Shown piece by piece: positions 27,361 to 35,891 of a stretch of DNA of 64,000 bases. Every line of letters begins with the position of its first letter. Position 1 is the first letter of the stretch. This DNA comes from Salinirubellus salinus (GTDB lineage: Archaea; Halobacteriota; Halobacteria; Halobacteriales; Haloarculaceae). A model generated the notes under the pieces. The model had not been told where the DNA came from and searched no databases. It saw only the letters and a list, made by a program, of their open reading frames with translations. The stretch is from NCBI RefSeq assembly GCF_025231485.1, contig NZ_CP104003.1:2790001-2854000 (forward strand), read 5' to 3'. The position numbers and the translations under genes are program-made.

Positions 27361-27783
27361 TCACGCACCCGACATCAATTCATCTCGAACCGTGGCGGCA
27401 ACCTCCTGTTGGGTCGTCTCGTCGACCCGCTCGCCATTCCACCCTAGGTCGAGCGCATCGTCTCCGTATCGAGGAAGGATGTGAACGTGGGCATGGGGTA
27501 CGTCTTGTTCCGCCGTGACGCCGTTCTCTTGGACGAGAGCGAAGCCGTCGAGTCCGTAGGCCGTTTCGAGCGCAGCTGCAACGTGGTGAACGGTTTCGAA
27601 TACCCTCCCGGCCAGAGATTCCGGCATGTCGGTCGTGGTCTCGTAGTGGGTCTTGGGAATAACGAGCGTATGTCCCCGAGTCGCCGGTTCGATATCGAGG
27701 AAGGCGAGCGTATGCTCGTCCTCGTAGAGTCGATATGCAGGCGAATCCTCGGCGACGATAGAGCAAAACACGCAATCGGTCAT
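27361..27783 (-). CDS. HIT family protein
   Basis: A 140-residue histidine-triad protein. CVFCSIVAEDSPAY opens with the zinc Cys pair, and HAHVHILPR near residue 97 holds the His triad that cleaves nucleoside phosphoramidates or dinucleotides. Length and layout match the Hint/HIT branch. Single gene, flanked by repeat elements. Substrate unknown. Confidence 0.85.
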   Translation of the reverse strand: MTDCVFCSIVAEDSPAYRLYEDEHTLAFLDIEPATRGHTLVIPKTHYETTTDMPESLAGRVFETVHHVAAALETAYGLDGFALVQENGVTAEQDVPHAHVHILPRYGDDALDLGWNGERVDETTQQEVAATVRDELMSGA

Positions 27784-27855
27784 GATCGGTCAGTTCACCA
27801 CACGACGAATAATTCCACCGGCTGGCAGTACAATGCATCTCGTTCGTACAGCGTC

Positions 27856-27936
27856 CACCCTCTGTATCACTCACCGACGTTCTGCCAGACCCCGAGTAGG
27901 TCTCGCTGGCTCTGCTGTATAGCAGGCGCGGGTCGG
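27856..27936 (+). repeat. 81-nt intergenic repeat, copy 1
   Basis: Begins CACCCTCTGTATC, has CCGAGTAG at positions 38-45 of the unit and ends CTGCTGTATAGCAGGCGCG followed by GGTCGG. Aligns without gaps to the copies at 38522, 40772, 41514 and 45259. It lies between the HIT gene and a small plus-strand gene. Confidence 0.75.
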
Positions 27937-28061
27937 ACACGACGGATGGGCCGTGAGCGCCTGCTCGAGTCATCCGAAAGATACGAGAGATCGGGCGCCC
28001 GGCGTTGGCGTGGTAACCGGAGGGGTGAATCTTTATTCGCCATAGACCCGTGGTCTGGGGT

Positions 28062-28298
28062 ATGGCTCCCAGTATCTGGGAGCTGTTCGTCTCCCTGTTC
28101 AGTCGGGGGGAACCGGAGGACGACGAGGCTGCGCCAGAGGACGATGAGAGACGATTCGTCCCGTCGCCACTCGACCTGTCTGTACGAGCCGGACACGGGG
28201 GAACGGACGGTGAACGCCTGCGGGAGCTCTCCAAGATCGACGAACGAGTCCGCGAGATCGAGGAACATCACCAGGATAGCCCAGACCGGGACGCCTGA
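28062..28298 (+). CDS. Small acidic hypothetical protein
   Basis: A 78-residue protein starting MAPSIWELFVSLFSRG with a short hydrophobic N-terminus followed by a very acidic stretch and a C-terminal helical part (RLRELSKIDERVREIEEHH). A TATA-like CTTTATTCG lies about 30 bases before the ATG at 28062, and codon use is haloarchaeal, so it is probably a real gene. No family recognised. Confidence 0.55.
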   Translation: MAPSIWELFVSLFSRGEPEDDEAAPEDDERRFVPSPLDLSVRAGHGGTDGERLRELSKIDERVREIEEHHQDSPDRDA

Positions 28299-28374
28299 CG
28301 AACTCCGTGATGGATGCCCCCTGCCAGTAGGCCGGGGGTTAATGTTATTTGCTTGTAACGTGTTGTCGAAGCTC

Positions 28375-30510
28375 ATGCCACCCGAGACATTCCGGAAGTT
28401 GGGCCATCAGGGAGTTACGCGCCGCGGTGTGCTCCGCTCGATCGGGGCCGGCGGAGTCGGAATGGCTGCAGGCGTTGGGGGCAGCCACGCGACGCCCGGA
28501 CAGTCAAGTGAGCAACTCGATCCGCCAACAATTCGCGGCAGCGTCAGGCAGGTACACGTCATCCGAGCCGAACCAGATGCGACGGTACGGCTCATCGCGA
28601 AGGGTGGTGAGGAGGTCGCCACCGCGACCGCAGACCAGCTCGGGTCGGTGCTCTTCGAAGAGATCGACCCTGGACGGGGATATCAGGTGACGCAGACGGT
28701 CGGTGGAACCGAGAGCGACCGCTCGCGTGCCGTTCGCGTGCTCCCGGTCGACTACACGCCGCCAGACGGCTTCTACCAGAGACAGAAACTCGATTCTGGC
28801 TACAACTACATCGAAGTCCGCGACGGGGTCGAACTGGCGTGTCAGGTGAAACTCCCTGACGCCGACGAGTGGGGCGAGCCGCCATATCCGGCCGTCATCG
28901 ACTACTCGGCGTACGAGCCGTCCGTCCAGTTCTACGACAGCCTCGACGACCGGTTCCTCGCACGCGGCTACGCCGTCGTCGGCGTCAACATGCGGGGTTC
29001 CGGTTGTTCCGACGGCGCGTTCGACTACTTCGAGCATCTGCAGGCGCTCGACGGCTACGACATGGTCGAGGCGATCGGCGCCCAGAAGTGGGCCAACGGC
29101 GTCGGCCTGGTGGGCAAGTCCTATCCCGGTATCTCACAGCTGTTCGTCGCCGCCACTCGACCACCGTCGCTCAAGGCTATCGTGCCCGGACACGTCGTCG
29201 GCGAGTTCTATCGGGATGTCGCGTACCCAGGCGGCATGTTCAACGCCACCTTTGCCGGCAGTTTCGCCACCGAACGTGACGCCACCACGGCCCCAGGTGG
29301 CGAGTACGCCGGTGTGGAGCAACGCATCGACAACGGCGACGATGTCTGCGATGCGAACCAGTTGCTGCGGCTCCAGAATCCCGGGCTCTTCGATCAACTC
29401 GCCAGCAACCGCTTCGACACGCAGTACTTCCAGAACCGGGCGCCGTGGACGTTCGTCGATCAAATCGACGTGCCGACACTGCTGGTCGAATCCTGGCAGG
29501 ACGAGCAGGTTGGCTCGCGGGCAACACGGCTCCTCGAGCGATTCGACACGCCCCAGCCCGTACGCTTTATCGGCTCGAACGGCGATCACGGGGAGTACTA
29601 CGGCGAGACGATCCTGGAGGACATCTATCGGTTCCTCGCGTACTACCTGAAGGAGGAAGTTCCCGAGGGAGAGAGCGGCTCCTACGAGGAGGCTCTGGCG
29701 GCGTACGAGAGCGAGGATCCCGTGGAGATTTACTGGGAGCTCGACCACGACCGCAACCCTCGGTTCAGCACATCGTACGGGACGTGGCCACCAGCACAGA
29801 CAGAGACGTGGCGGCTCTACTTCCAGCCGGACGGTAGCCTCGCCTCATCGGAACCAGACGACACCGAGGCGTCGACGAGCTACGAGTACGACCCGATACT
29901 GAACCCGCTCGGCCAGCTCGTCCCACGCAACGACGACGACCAACTCCAGTGGGGACAGCAGCCTGACGGCACCTACGTTGCGTTCGTCTCCGACCAGCTC
30001 GACTCCGAGCACGTACTCCTCGGGTCGGCGAGCGTCGAGCTCTGGCTGCAGTCCGACGCCGACGATACCGACATCGAGGTAACCCTCTCGGAGGTTCGGC
30101 CAGACGGCACGGAGATGTACGTCCAGAACGGCTGGCTCCGAGCGAGTCACCGAGCGGAAGATGCCTCGCTGTCGAAGCCGCGACGCCCGTGGCACACGCA
30201 TCAGGCGAGCGATCAGGTGCCGCTGCCGGATGGGTTCTCGAAGCTCAGGGTCGAACTCTTTCCGTTCGGACACGTGTTCCGGGCTGGTTCACGCGTCAAG
30301 GTGGCGATCGAGACACCGGGCGGGAACCGCCCGTTGTGGGGTTTCCAGCTGATTCCAGAGGAAGCGATCAACACTGTCGCCCATTCGTCGGTGCGACCGT
30401 CGAGCGTCGCCCTGCCGCTTCTCCCAACCGAGACGACTGAGACAGATCGCCCCGACTGCGGAGCGGTGAGCAACCAACCGTGTCGACCGGTGGGTAACAC
30501 TGACGAGTAA
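28375..30510 (+). CDS. Tat-exported CocE/NonD family hydrolase
   Basis: A 711-residue secreted alpha/beta hydrolase. TRRGVLRSIGAGGVG near residue 15 is a twin-arginine signal without lipobox cysteine. An acidic Ig-like region leads into the catalytic core: GKSYPGISQLF carries the nucleophile Ser, and GSNGDHGEYY supplies the likely catalytic His. The C-terminal ~230 residues form the jelly-roll of X-Pro dipeptidyl-peptidase/CocE enzymes (VEIYWELDHDR, RLYFQPDGSL, ASVELWLQSDADDTDI). It likely cleaves esters or peptides outside the cell. TTAATGTTATTT at 28339-28350 is a likely TATA region. A start at ATG 28342 is also possible. Confidence 0.78.
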   Translation: MPPETFRKLGHQGVTRRGVLRSIGAGGVGMAAGVGGSHATPGQSSEQLDPPTIRGSVRQVHVIRAEPDATVRLIAKGGEEVATATADQLGSVLFEEIDPGRGYQVTQTVGGTESDRSRAVRVLPVDYTPPDGFYQRQKLDSGYNYIEVRDGVELACQVKLPDADEWGEPPYPAVIDYSAYEPSVQFYDSLDDRFLARGYAVVGVNMRGSGCSDGAFDYFEHLQALDGYDMVEAIGAQKWANGVGLVGKSYPGISQLFVAATRPPSLKAIVPGHVVGEFYRDVAYPGGMFNATFAGSFATERDATTAPGGEYAGVEQRIDNGDDVCDANQLLRLQNPGLFDQLASNRFDTQYFQNRAPWTFVDQIDVPTLLVESWQDEQVGSRATRLLERFDTPQPVRFIGSNGDHGEYYGETILEDIYRFLAYYLKEEVPEGESGSYEEALAAYESEDPVEIYWELDHDRNPRFSTSYGTWPPAQTETWRLYFQPDGSLASSEPDDTEASTSYEYDPILNPLGQLVPRNDDDQLQWGQQPDGTYVAFVSDQLDSEHVLLGSASVELWLQSDADDTDIEVTLSEVRPDGTEMYVQNGWLRASHRAEDASLSKPRRPWHTHQASDQVPLPDGFSKLRVELFPFGHVFRAGSRVKVAIETPGGNRPLWGFQLIPEEAINTVAHSSVRPSSVALPLLPTETTETDRPDCGAVSNQPCRPVGNTDE

Positions 30511-30556
30511 CCTGCCCCACCGGCAGCTCTGAGGCACTCCACCGAATTGGCGGGAT

Positions 30557-30740
30557 TTGAAAGCGAACCCGGACCACCGTTTCGGCGGCCGAGCCTGCGA
30601 CGGCTCGCAGGGGCTCGCCGACTCCATCGCCAACAACCGCGATGATGTCACCGACAAGCACGGCCACCGGCCGCTGTTAGTGATGCCGAACGGGAAGACG
30701 AAGGGACACCACAATAGTCGGGTACGGCGGGTCCCTCTGC
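30557..30740 (+). pseudogene. Remnant of tyrosine recombinase (integrase-like)
   Basis: The plus frame reads ANNRDDVTDKHGHRPLLV, then MPNGKTKGHHN and VRRVPLHHP. This is the text of the C-terminal half of haloarchaeal XerC/D-like integrases, where a DDVTDxxGREPLLxT-like phrase precedes the RxxVY-TRP region. No start, no N-terminal domain and no catalytic Tyr region are left and the 3' part has drifted. It is a decayed fragment, marking past integration near here. Confidence 0.5.
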
Positions 30741-30826
30741 ACCATCCGGTTAATCTGGCTGGTGGAGAGGGTCGTACTCGATACGGCTATCTCCTCCGGC
30801 GGTAATGTCACTGCGGCAGATAACGT

Positions 30827-31561
30827 ATGGCAGCAACGACCGGTCAAGCAGTAGAAGGCATCGAGCAGTCGCCCACGGTGGGCCGCTGGAACTATCTGAC
30901 GGTGGGCGGCCTCGCCGCACTGATCGAGGCGGCCATCTACGTGGCCGGTATCGCGTACTTCCTCGTCGTCCTCGATTTCGCGAGCGTCACCGGGGCGCTC
31001 CAGCAGGTCGAACTGTTCGTCGCGAACGAGGCGAGTCTATCCGCGATGTACCTGCTCATCTACGTGGTCTTCGGCATCGTGCTGGTGGCGCTCGTTCTGG
31101 CGCTCCACGAGCGGCTCGCGGCCGGTGCACCGATGCTGATGCGAGCGACGACGGCCTTCGGACTCATCTGGGCCGGGCTCGTCATCGCCAGCGGGATGAT
31201 CGCCACTCTCGCGACGGGCGTCGTCGTCGACCTCTACAGCACCGACCCGACGCAGGCGACGACGGTGTGGCTGGCGGTCAGTCCGGTCATCGACGGGCTG
31301 GGCGGCGGTAACGAGATCGTCGGGGGCGTCTGGACGCTGCTCGTGAGTGTGGTCGCCCTCCGGACACGAGCACTCCACCGACTCGTGAACTACTTCGGCC
31401 TCGTGGTCGGGGCTGCAGGCATCCTCTCGGCGATTCCAGCGCTCGGCGAGATCGGCGGTGGCATCTTCGGGCTCACCCAGATCGTCTGGTTCGTCGCGCT
31501 CGGCATCCTCCTGTTAGGCGCAGGACGCCGTGAGGTGTCGACATCCCTTCGAGAGGAGTGA
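30827..31561 (+). CDS. DUF4386-like membrane protein
   Basis: A 244-residue protein with six or seven hydrophobic segments. The pattern ASLSAMYLLIYVVFGIVLVALVLAL and the long helix near the C-terminus resemble the DUF4386 family of uncharacterised membrane proteins. It stands alone; the gap before it holds the integrase remnant. Function unknown. Confidence 0.7.
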   Translation: MAATTGQAVEGIEQSPTVGRWNYLTVGGLAALIEAAIYVAGIAYFLVVLDFASVTGALQQVELFVANEASLSAMYLLIYVVFGIVLVALVLALHERLAAGAPMLMRATTAFGLIWAGLVIASGMIATLATGVVVDLYSTDPTQATTVWLAVSPVIDGLGGGNEIVGGVWTLLVSVVALRTRALHRLVNYFGLVVGAAGILSAIPALGEIGGGIFGLTQIVWFVALGILLLGAGRREVSTSLREE

Positions 31562-31596
31562 CTCAAACAACCGTGGTCTGAGTCGAACACGGACGG

Positions 31597-31680
31597 CTTG
31601 CTGAACATACGCTCCGTGTCCAGCAGGCACCTCCCGATTGCGCTTCGACTACTCGGCAGGTGTGCTCTCACTTTACGCTC
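31597..31680 (-). repeat. Degenerate, reversed copy of the intergenic repeat
   Basis: Read on the minus strand this stretch shows CCGAGTAGTCG, then CTGCTGGACACGGAGCG and TTCAGCAAG, matching the core and right end of the 81-nt unit but with about ten extra bases between them. It separates the DUF4386-like gene from the next dehydrogenase. Confidence 0.4.
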
Positions 31681-31704
31681 TCTGGCGTCGTACGCACCCT
31701 CGCT

Positions 31705-32721
31705 ATGACATCGAGTGTCGAAGAACAGTCAGTCAAGAGTCGCACGCAGATGCGAGCCGTCGTGGCCGAGCAGTACGGGCCTGCGGATGTCCTCCACGTC
31801 GAGGAGGTCGCAACGCCGATCCCCGACGACGACGAGGTGCTCGTTCGGATCCATGCCACGGTCGTCGGCCCGCCGGACTCCGCCGCTCGGGAAGGGCGTC
31901 CGTTCCTCATTCGGTTCTTCAACGGTCTCAGACGGCCGAAAGCGGTACCGGGTGACGTGTTCGCTGGCGAAATCGTGGCAGTTGGTCGGGACGTCGTGCA
32001 GTTCGCTCCCGGCGACGACGTGTTCGGAACCGCCGCTCCCGGGAGTGGCGCGCACGCCGAGTATCTGTGTCTCCCCGCGGACGGGGCCGTGGCCGTCATG
32101 CCGTCGGAACTCACCTACAGCGAGGCCGCGGCCGTCTGTGACGGTGGGCTGACGGCGGTGGCGTTCCTGGAAGATCACGCGCACCTGCAGGCGGACGAGT
32201 CCATCTTGGTCAACGGGGCGTCCGGGTCGGTCGGGACGGCTGCCGTGCAGATCGCGAGCGAGCTCGGTGCGACGGTCACCGGCGTGTGTAGCACCGCGAA
32301 CGTCGAGTTGGTGCGATCGCTCGGCGCGCAGACCGTGATCGACTACACGACCACCGACTTCGCGGCGACCGACACGACGTACGACGTCATCTTCGACGCC
32401 GTCGGCAAGCGACCGTACTCGACGTGCAAGGACTCGCTCGCCCCCGGTGGGCGCTACCTCACGACCGTCCTCTCGGTTCGAATCCTGCTGCAGATGCTGT
32501 CGACTCGGCTGGTGGGTGACAAGCGAGCTGCCTTCGCTGCCACCGGGCTGGGGTCGGCGGAGACAAAGCGCGAACACCTCCATACACTCCGCGACCTGGT
32601 CGAATCGGGCACGTTCCGCCCGGTGATCGACCGAGCGTACGCACTGGACGACATCGCCGACGCACACCGGTACGTCGATACCGGGCACAAAGTGGGGAGC
32701 GTACTCGTCACGGTGGAGTAA
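31705..32721 (+). CDS. Zinc-less MDR dehydrogenase (NAD(P)-dependent quinone oxidoreductase-like)
   Basis: A 338-residue medium-chain dehydrogenase/reductase. VPGDVFAGEIVAVGRDV leads into the cofactor domain with VNGASGSVGTAAVQIA, an AxGxVG-type nucleotide loop near residue 160. The catalytic zinc ligands of classic alcohol dehydrogenases are not evident, so a quinone oxidoreductase or enoyl reductase type is more likely. The ATG at 31705 or a later one at 31750 (MRAVVAEQYG) could be the start. Monocistronic. Confidence 0.75.
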   Translation: MTSSVEEQSVKSRTQMRAVVAEQYGPADVLHVEEVATPIPDDDEVLVRIHATVVGPPDSAAREGRPFLIRFFNGLRRPKAVPGDVFAGEIVAVGRDVVQFAPGDDVFGTAAPGSGAHAEYLCLPADGAVAVMPSELTYSEAAAVCDGGLTAVAFLEDHAHLQADESILVNGASGSVGTAAVQIASELGATVTGVCSTANVELVRSLGAQTVIDYTTTDFAATDTTYDVIFDAVGKRPYSTCKDSLAPGGRYLTTVLSVRILLQMLSTRLVGDKRAAFAATGLGSAETKREHLHTLRDLVESGTFRPVIDRAYALDDIADAHRYVDTGHKVGSVLVTVE

Positions 32722-32935
32722 ACCACCCGCTGTAGCGCGCTCGTGGCGGGCTAAACGACGGTGGGAGCCCGAGAATGGTGTCCCATCTCTCTGTGTAGGA
32801 AGAACACGAGGTAGAGAACGACGGGACGCTACGTCCACCTATTGCATCGGGTAAACTGTCCCTGACTTCATCTCGGTAGAGCCCGCAGATACTGCCCGAG
32901 GAAGAGTGCGTTCACGGCACTACCGCAGAGCCCGA

Positions 32936-32983
32936 GAGACGCGTTTAACAACTACTCGGGCCGGCCTGTGACGCCTACTAACT
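32936..32983 (+). repeat. 48-nt direct repeat, left copy
   Basis: GAGACGCGTTTAACAACTAC begins a 48-base segment that recurs at 34309-34356 with four mismatches. On the minus strand it contains CCGAGTAGTT, the core of the 81-nt intergenic repeat, so it is likely a reversed member of the same family. The two copies bracket a two-gene toxin-antitoxin-like cassette. Confidence 0.8.
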
Positions 32984-33169
32984 GCCACCGATGCCGTGAG
33001 GATCCGCGTCTGGTGACTCGTCAGCGCGGAGTACCAGTCTTCACCACCCGCTGTGGACTGTACCCGGTGAAGACGGCAGGCCGGGTGGGCCGAAGCGATA
33101 GTGGATTACGACAGATGAAATGAGACTATTGCTCCCAAGGCTAATATGCTCGCGTCCACGAGACGACGT

Positions 33170-33724
33170 ATGACCGACGTCCCCGCCGACGTGAACGAGC
33201 GCGTCACAGAGGAGTGGAAGACGGACACCACGCCCGGTGAGCGCGTTCGCACCGTAATGAAGCGGACGTACGACCCGCAGTCGGTCGCCAACATCGCCGA
33301 GCGCGCGTTGACCTCCGAGACGACCGCACGTAAGCACCTCCGCGTGCTCGCCGAGGATGGCTTCGTCGAGGAGGTCAGCACCCCCGAGGAGCGGGGAACG
33401 CGCTACCGCCGGGCCCCCCGCTCGGTTGTCCTTGAACGGGCCCAACAGATGCTCGACTCCATCGACATCGAGACGCTGTCGGCACGCGTCGCGGAACTGC
33501 GCGAGAGCGTCCGTGAGTTCGAGGAACGGACTGGCGCGGAGTCCCCGAGTGCGGCCGCCGTCGACGACGCGGAACTGAGTGCCGAAGCGGTGACGGAGTG
33601 GCAGACAGCGCGCCGGAATCTGAAGCTCGCGCGGGCCGCGCTCGCGCTCGCCGACGCGGAGGAGACCATCGGAGACGACGCCGGAGCGGGCGACAGCAGC
33701 GAGCCGGCCAGCCTCCTCGGTTGA
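33170..33724 (+). CDS. Winged-helix regulator, likely antitoxin of TumE-type pair
   Basis: A 184-residue protein (ATG 33170; 33146 also open). Residues 15-75 form a winged helix (SVANIAERALTSETTARKHLRVLAEDGFV), followed by a helical C-terminal half rich in Ala and Glu. It resembles the haloarchaeal ArsR/TrmB-like DUF7342 group. It ends four bases before the TumE-like gene, and the two are flanked by direct repeats. Autorepression and toxin neutralisation are inferred from this arrangement. Confidence 0.65.
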   Translation: MTDVPADVNERVTEEWKTDTTPGERVRTVMKRTYDPQSVANIAERALTSETTARKHLRVLAEDGFVEEVSTPEERGTRYRRAPRSVVLERAQQMLDSIDIETLSARVAELRESVREFEERTGAESPSAAAVDDAELSAEAVTEWQTARRNLKLARAALALADAEETIGDDAGAGDSSEPASLLG

Positions 33725-33728
33725 TTCG

Positions 33729-34193
33729 ATGCAGGAGGCCGAACCACACTCACTGCGAGGGGCGATCGACGCAGGGGCGCTCCACGACTTCCGGACGGAG
33801 TTCGAACGTCTCGAACCGGTGGCGAGTGGCTCGCTGGACGACCCGGTGAGTCCCGATGAACTGCGGCTCCGGCTCGACGACGGCATCGGGACGGCGACGA
33901 GTGCCACTATCACCGTCCGGTGGTCGGTACAGAGCGACTACAACGTCCACTACAGCGACGATGCGGGTCGAAACCTCCGGTGGGACGTGCATCCGCACGA
34001 CTATCCTGTCCCCGACGGTGACGGCCACTACCACCCGCCACCGGACGCGTCGAACGATGAGGATGATGTCGAGGAATCCTGTATCGGGGTCACGGAAATC
34101 GTCCTCGTCGCCCGGGCCGTCCACCAGCTGTGGCGGGTAGGCTACGACAGCGGGACTGTCGACCCCCTCAACGACGCGGACAATCCACCCTGA
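33729..34193 (+). CDS. TumE-like (DUF6516-type) putative toxin
   Basis: A 154-residue protein. The middle reads RWSVQSDYNVHYSD followed by LRWDVHPHDYP and HYHPPPD, the order of the TumE/DUF6516 family (a barrel strand, a YS-type phrase, an RWDxxPH motif, then a His-rich turn), although the usual RYD is RWD here. That family is annotated as the toxin half of toxin-antitoxin pairs with an HTH partner, which is present immediately upstream. Activity is unproven; family assignment is moderate. Confidence 0.5.
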   Translation: MQEAEPHSLRGAIDAGALHDFRTEFERLEPVASGSLDDPVSPDELRLRLDDGIGTATSATITVRWSVQSDYNVHYSDDAGRNLRWDVHPHDYPVPDGDGHYHPPPDASNDEDDVEESCIGVTEIVLVARAVHQLWRVGYDSGTVDPLNDADNPP

Positions 34194-34308
34194 GAGAGGT
34201 TGCTATCTCCTGTCGATGGAGCACGACGCGGTCTACGAGTCCGTACCGACCTCTCGGTGCGAGTATCGAACACGGGATGGCGACTTCTCGACCGCTGACA
34301 CTGATGAA

Positions 34309-34356
34309 GAGACGCGTTTGACAACTACTCGGCGCGGTCTGTGACGCCTACTAACT
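34309..34356 (+). repeat. 48-nt direct repeat, right copy
   Basis: Matches 32936-32983 in 44 of 48 positions, beginning GAGACGCGTTTGACAACTAC and ending CCTACTAACT. It closes the interval around the toxin-antitoxin-like pair; a right-end fragment of the 81-nt repeat follows at 34413. Confidence 0.8.
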
Positions 34357-34412
34357 AACCGCCGGTTAGAGGCTGGGCGATCGTTCCCAGTATTCGACAG
34401 CTCCCACTCCCC

Positions 34413-34435
34413 TTGCTGCATAGAGGGCGCAAGTC
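34413..34435 (+). repeat. Right-end fragment of the 81-nt repeat
   Basis: TTGCTGCATAGAGGGCGCAA followed by GTC equals the last part of the repeat unit; the left two thirds do not match. A second AGAGGGCGCA lies at about 34482-34491. This ~500 bp gap (34194-34691) holds otherwise no gene. Confidence 0.6.
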
Positions 34436-34691
34436 TTCCACGATGGCTCAGTTCATTCAAGCTCGTTGTGATCGGTCAGTAGAGGGCGCACATGCAGCAC
34501 TCCTCCCCCTAATATGCCCGTGACTGTGGGAACACCGGGTTCGAACTTTCTTGTGTGTCCTGCTATCGGGGCCCGGTTCGACACTTCCTACCCGAGCGTT
34601 AGTCGCTGCCCGTGAGCAAGGGTTAGTCTGAGCAGTAAGGTCCTGACAGGCCCGCACACTTCCAGTAGAAACAATAAGATGCATTTCAGAC

Positions 34692-35465
34692 ATGAATGGT
34701 ATGGAGAGTAGCGGGGACGAGGGGGACGACGACCACAACGTCATTCAGGTTGGAGACAGAGAGGATGTCGAGTTGATGTATCGGTTCTATACGGACCTTC
34801 GGGACGAAATCAACCAGAGCATCGAAACCCAGAACAAGGTCGTCATCGGTGGCGGAGTCCTGATAGGGCTCGCTTACGGACTACAACTGAGCGGCGTCCT
34901 TGATGAGCTCGTCATGAAGAACCCGACGCTGAAGCTGATCATCGCCGCACTTCCGACGCTGATTATCCTCACAATCTCACTTTGGATCGTCGAGCAGAGC
35001 CGAATGATGCGCGCGGGGCACTATCTCGCATTCATTGAGAACAAAATCAATTCCGAACTGGACGGGGTCTACCTCACGTGGGAGAACTGGCTCCAGGACA
35101 GCGAGAAGCCGATCTACCACGACGCCCACTATGTGGGCCAGGTCGTCGGGTACGTTCTCTTCCTGTACGGGCTGGCAGTCCTCGGGTTGCTCATGTACGC
35201 ATACGAACTGCTCGAACTAACGGTCGGTTCCGTAATGTCGCTCTCCATCCCTTGGTTTTCGATAGAGTTTCTGTACTTCATGCTGAACATTGTCCTTCTC
35301 CTCTATCTATCGAAGTATACGTATCTCATAATTTTTCATGACACGGATACCGATGCCGACTTCGACAGCTTCCGCAAGTGGGAGCAGGGATATGCCAAGG
35401 ATAAGGCGTTTGGCGTCACTTACCAGCACAAAATGAAGACCGACGAAGATAGCCCAGACGCTTAG
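34692..35465 (+). CDS. Four-helix membrane protein, hypothetical
   Basis: A 257-residue protein with an acidic N-terminal region, two close hydrophobic segments (residues about 50-70 and 80-103), a cytoplasm- or surface-exposed loop with KIYHDAHYVG-like text and two further segments (about 150-172 and 185-212), ending in a hydrophilic tail. Base composition is clearly lower in GC than neighbouring genes, suggesting recent transfer. A layout with two hairpins and soluble ends is common in phage-defence effector membrane proteins, but no family is recognised and no partner gene is adjacent. Confidence 0.65.
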   Translation: MNGMESSGDEGDDDHNVIQVGDREDVELMYRFYTDLRDEINQSIETQNKVVIGGGVLIGLAYGLQLSGVLDELVMKNPTLKLIIAALPTLIILTISLWIVEQSRMMRAGHYLAFIENKINSELDGVYLTWENWLQDSEKPIYHDAHYVGQVVGYVLFLYGLAVLGLLMYAYELLELTVGSVMSLSIPWFSIEFLYFMLNIVLLLYLSKYTYLIIFHDTDTDADFDSFRKWEQGYAKDKAFGVTYQHKMKTDEDSPDA

Positions 35466-35759
35466 CCACTAGTGCCGGATTCTCACCAGCGGGGGGCTCA
35501 ATATACTCTCCTCACTACCCGGGGTTTTCCGACTCCAATCGGCGAGGAGTAACATCGCTCTTTCTTCAGATCTTGCCCAGATAACCGACAATGTCCTCCG
35601 GTAGGGTGCCCTGGTTCTGTTGCTCCAACTGCGACGGTGTCACAGTATTACAATTTGCTACAATTCACCTGGTGGTATCTTCACCGGTCAATGCACACCT
35701 CAACGCAGCAGTTAATTCGTCCGACTGGGCGGAAATCAAGGATGGTCAACTGCTGCATA

Positions 35760-35839
35760 GATGCTCTGTATCTTGCACGGTAGTTCTACCAGCCTCCGAG
35801 TAGGTTCCGGCGACGTGCTGTATAGAGTGCGCGAGTCGG
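35760..35839 (+). repeat. 81-nt intergenic repeat, copy 2 (one base short)
   Basis: Contains CTCTGTATCTTGCACGG, CCGAGTAGG and GTGCTGTATAGAGTGCGCG. Aligns to the other copies with a single-base deletion in the right half. The surrounding gap 35466-35891 has no convincing gene. Confidence 0.7.
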
Positions 35840-35891
35840 GCACTGCAGAAGTATGGTCCGAATGAGTTGGAAAGCCAGCTATCTCTCAGTT

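Noticed and set aside
27481-28374. In-frame upstream extension of the CocE-like hydrolase over the HIT gene and repeat copy 1
   Set aside because: Runs antisense through the HIT gene and across a noncoding repeat; the Tat signal places the start at 28375 (or 28342).
35591-35803. 70-codon frame in the gap after the membrane protein
   Set aside because: Overlaps the 81-nt repeat, composition unlike haloarchaeal proteins, no recognisable domain.
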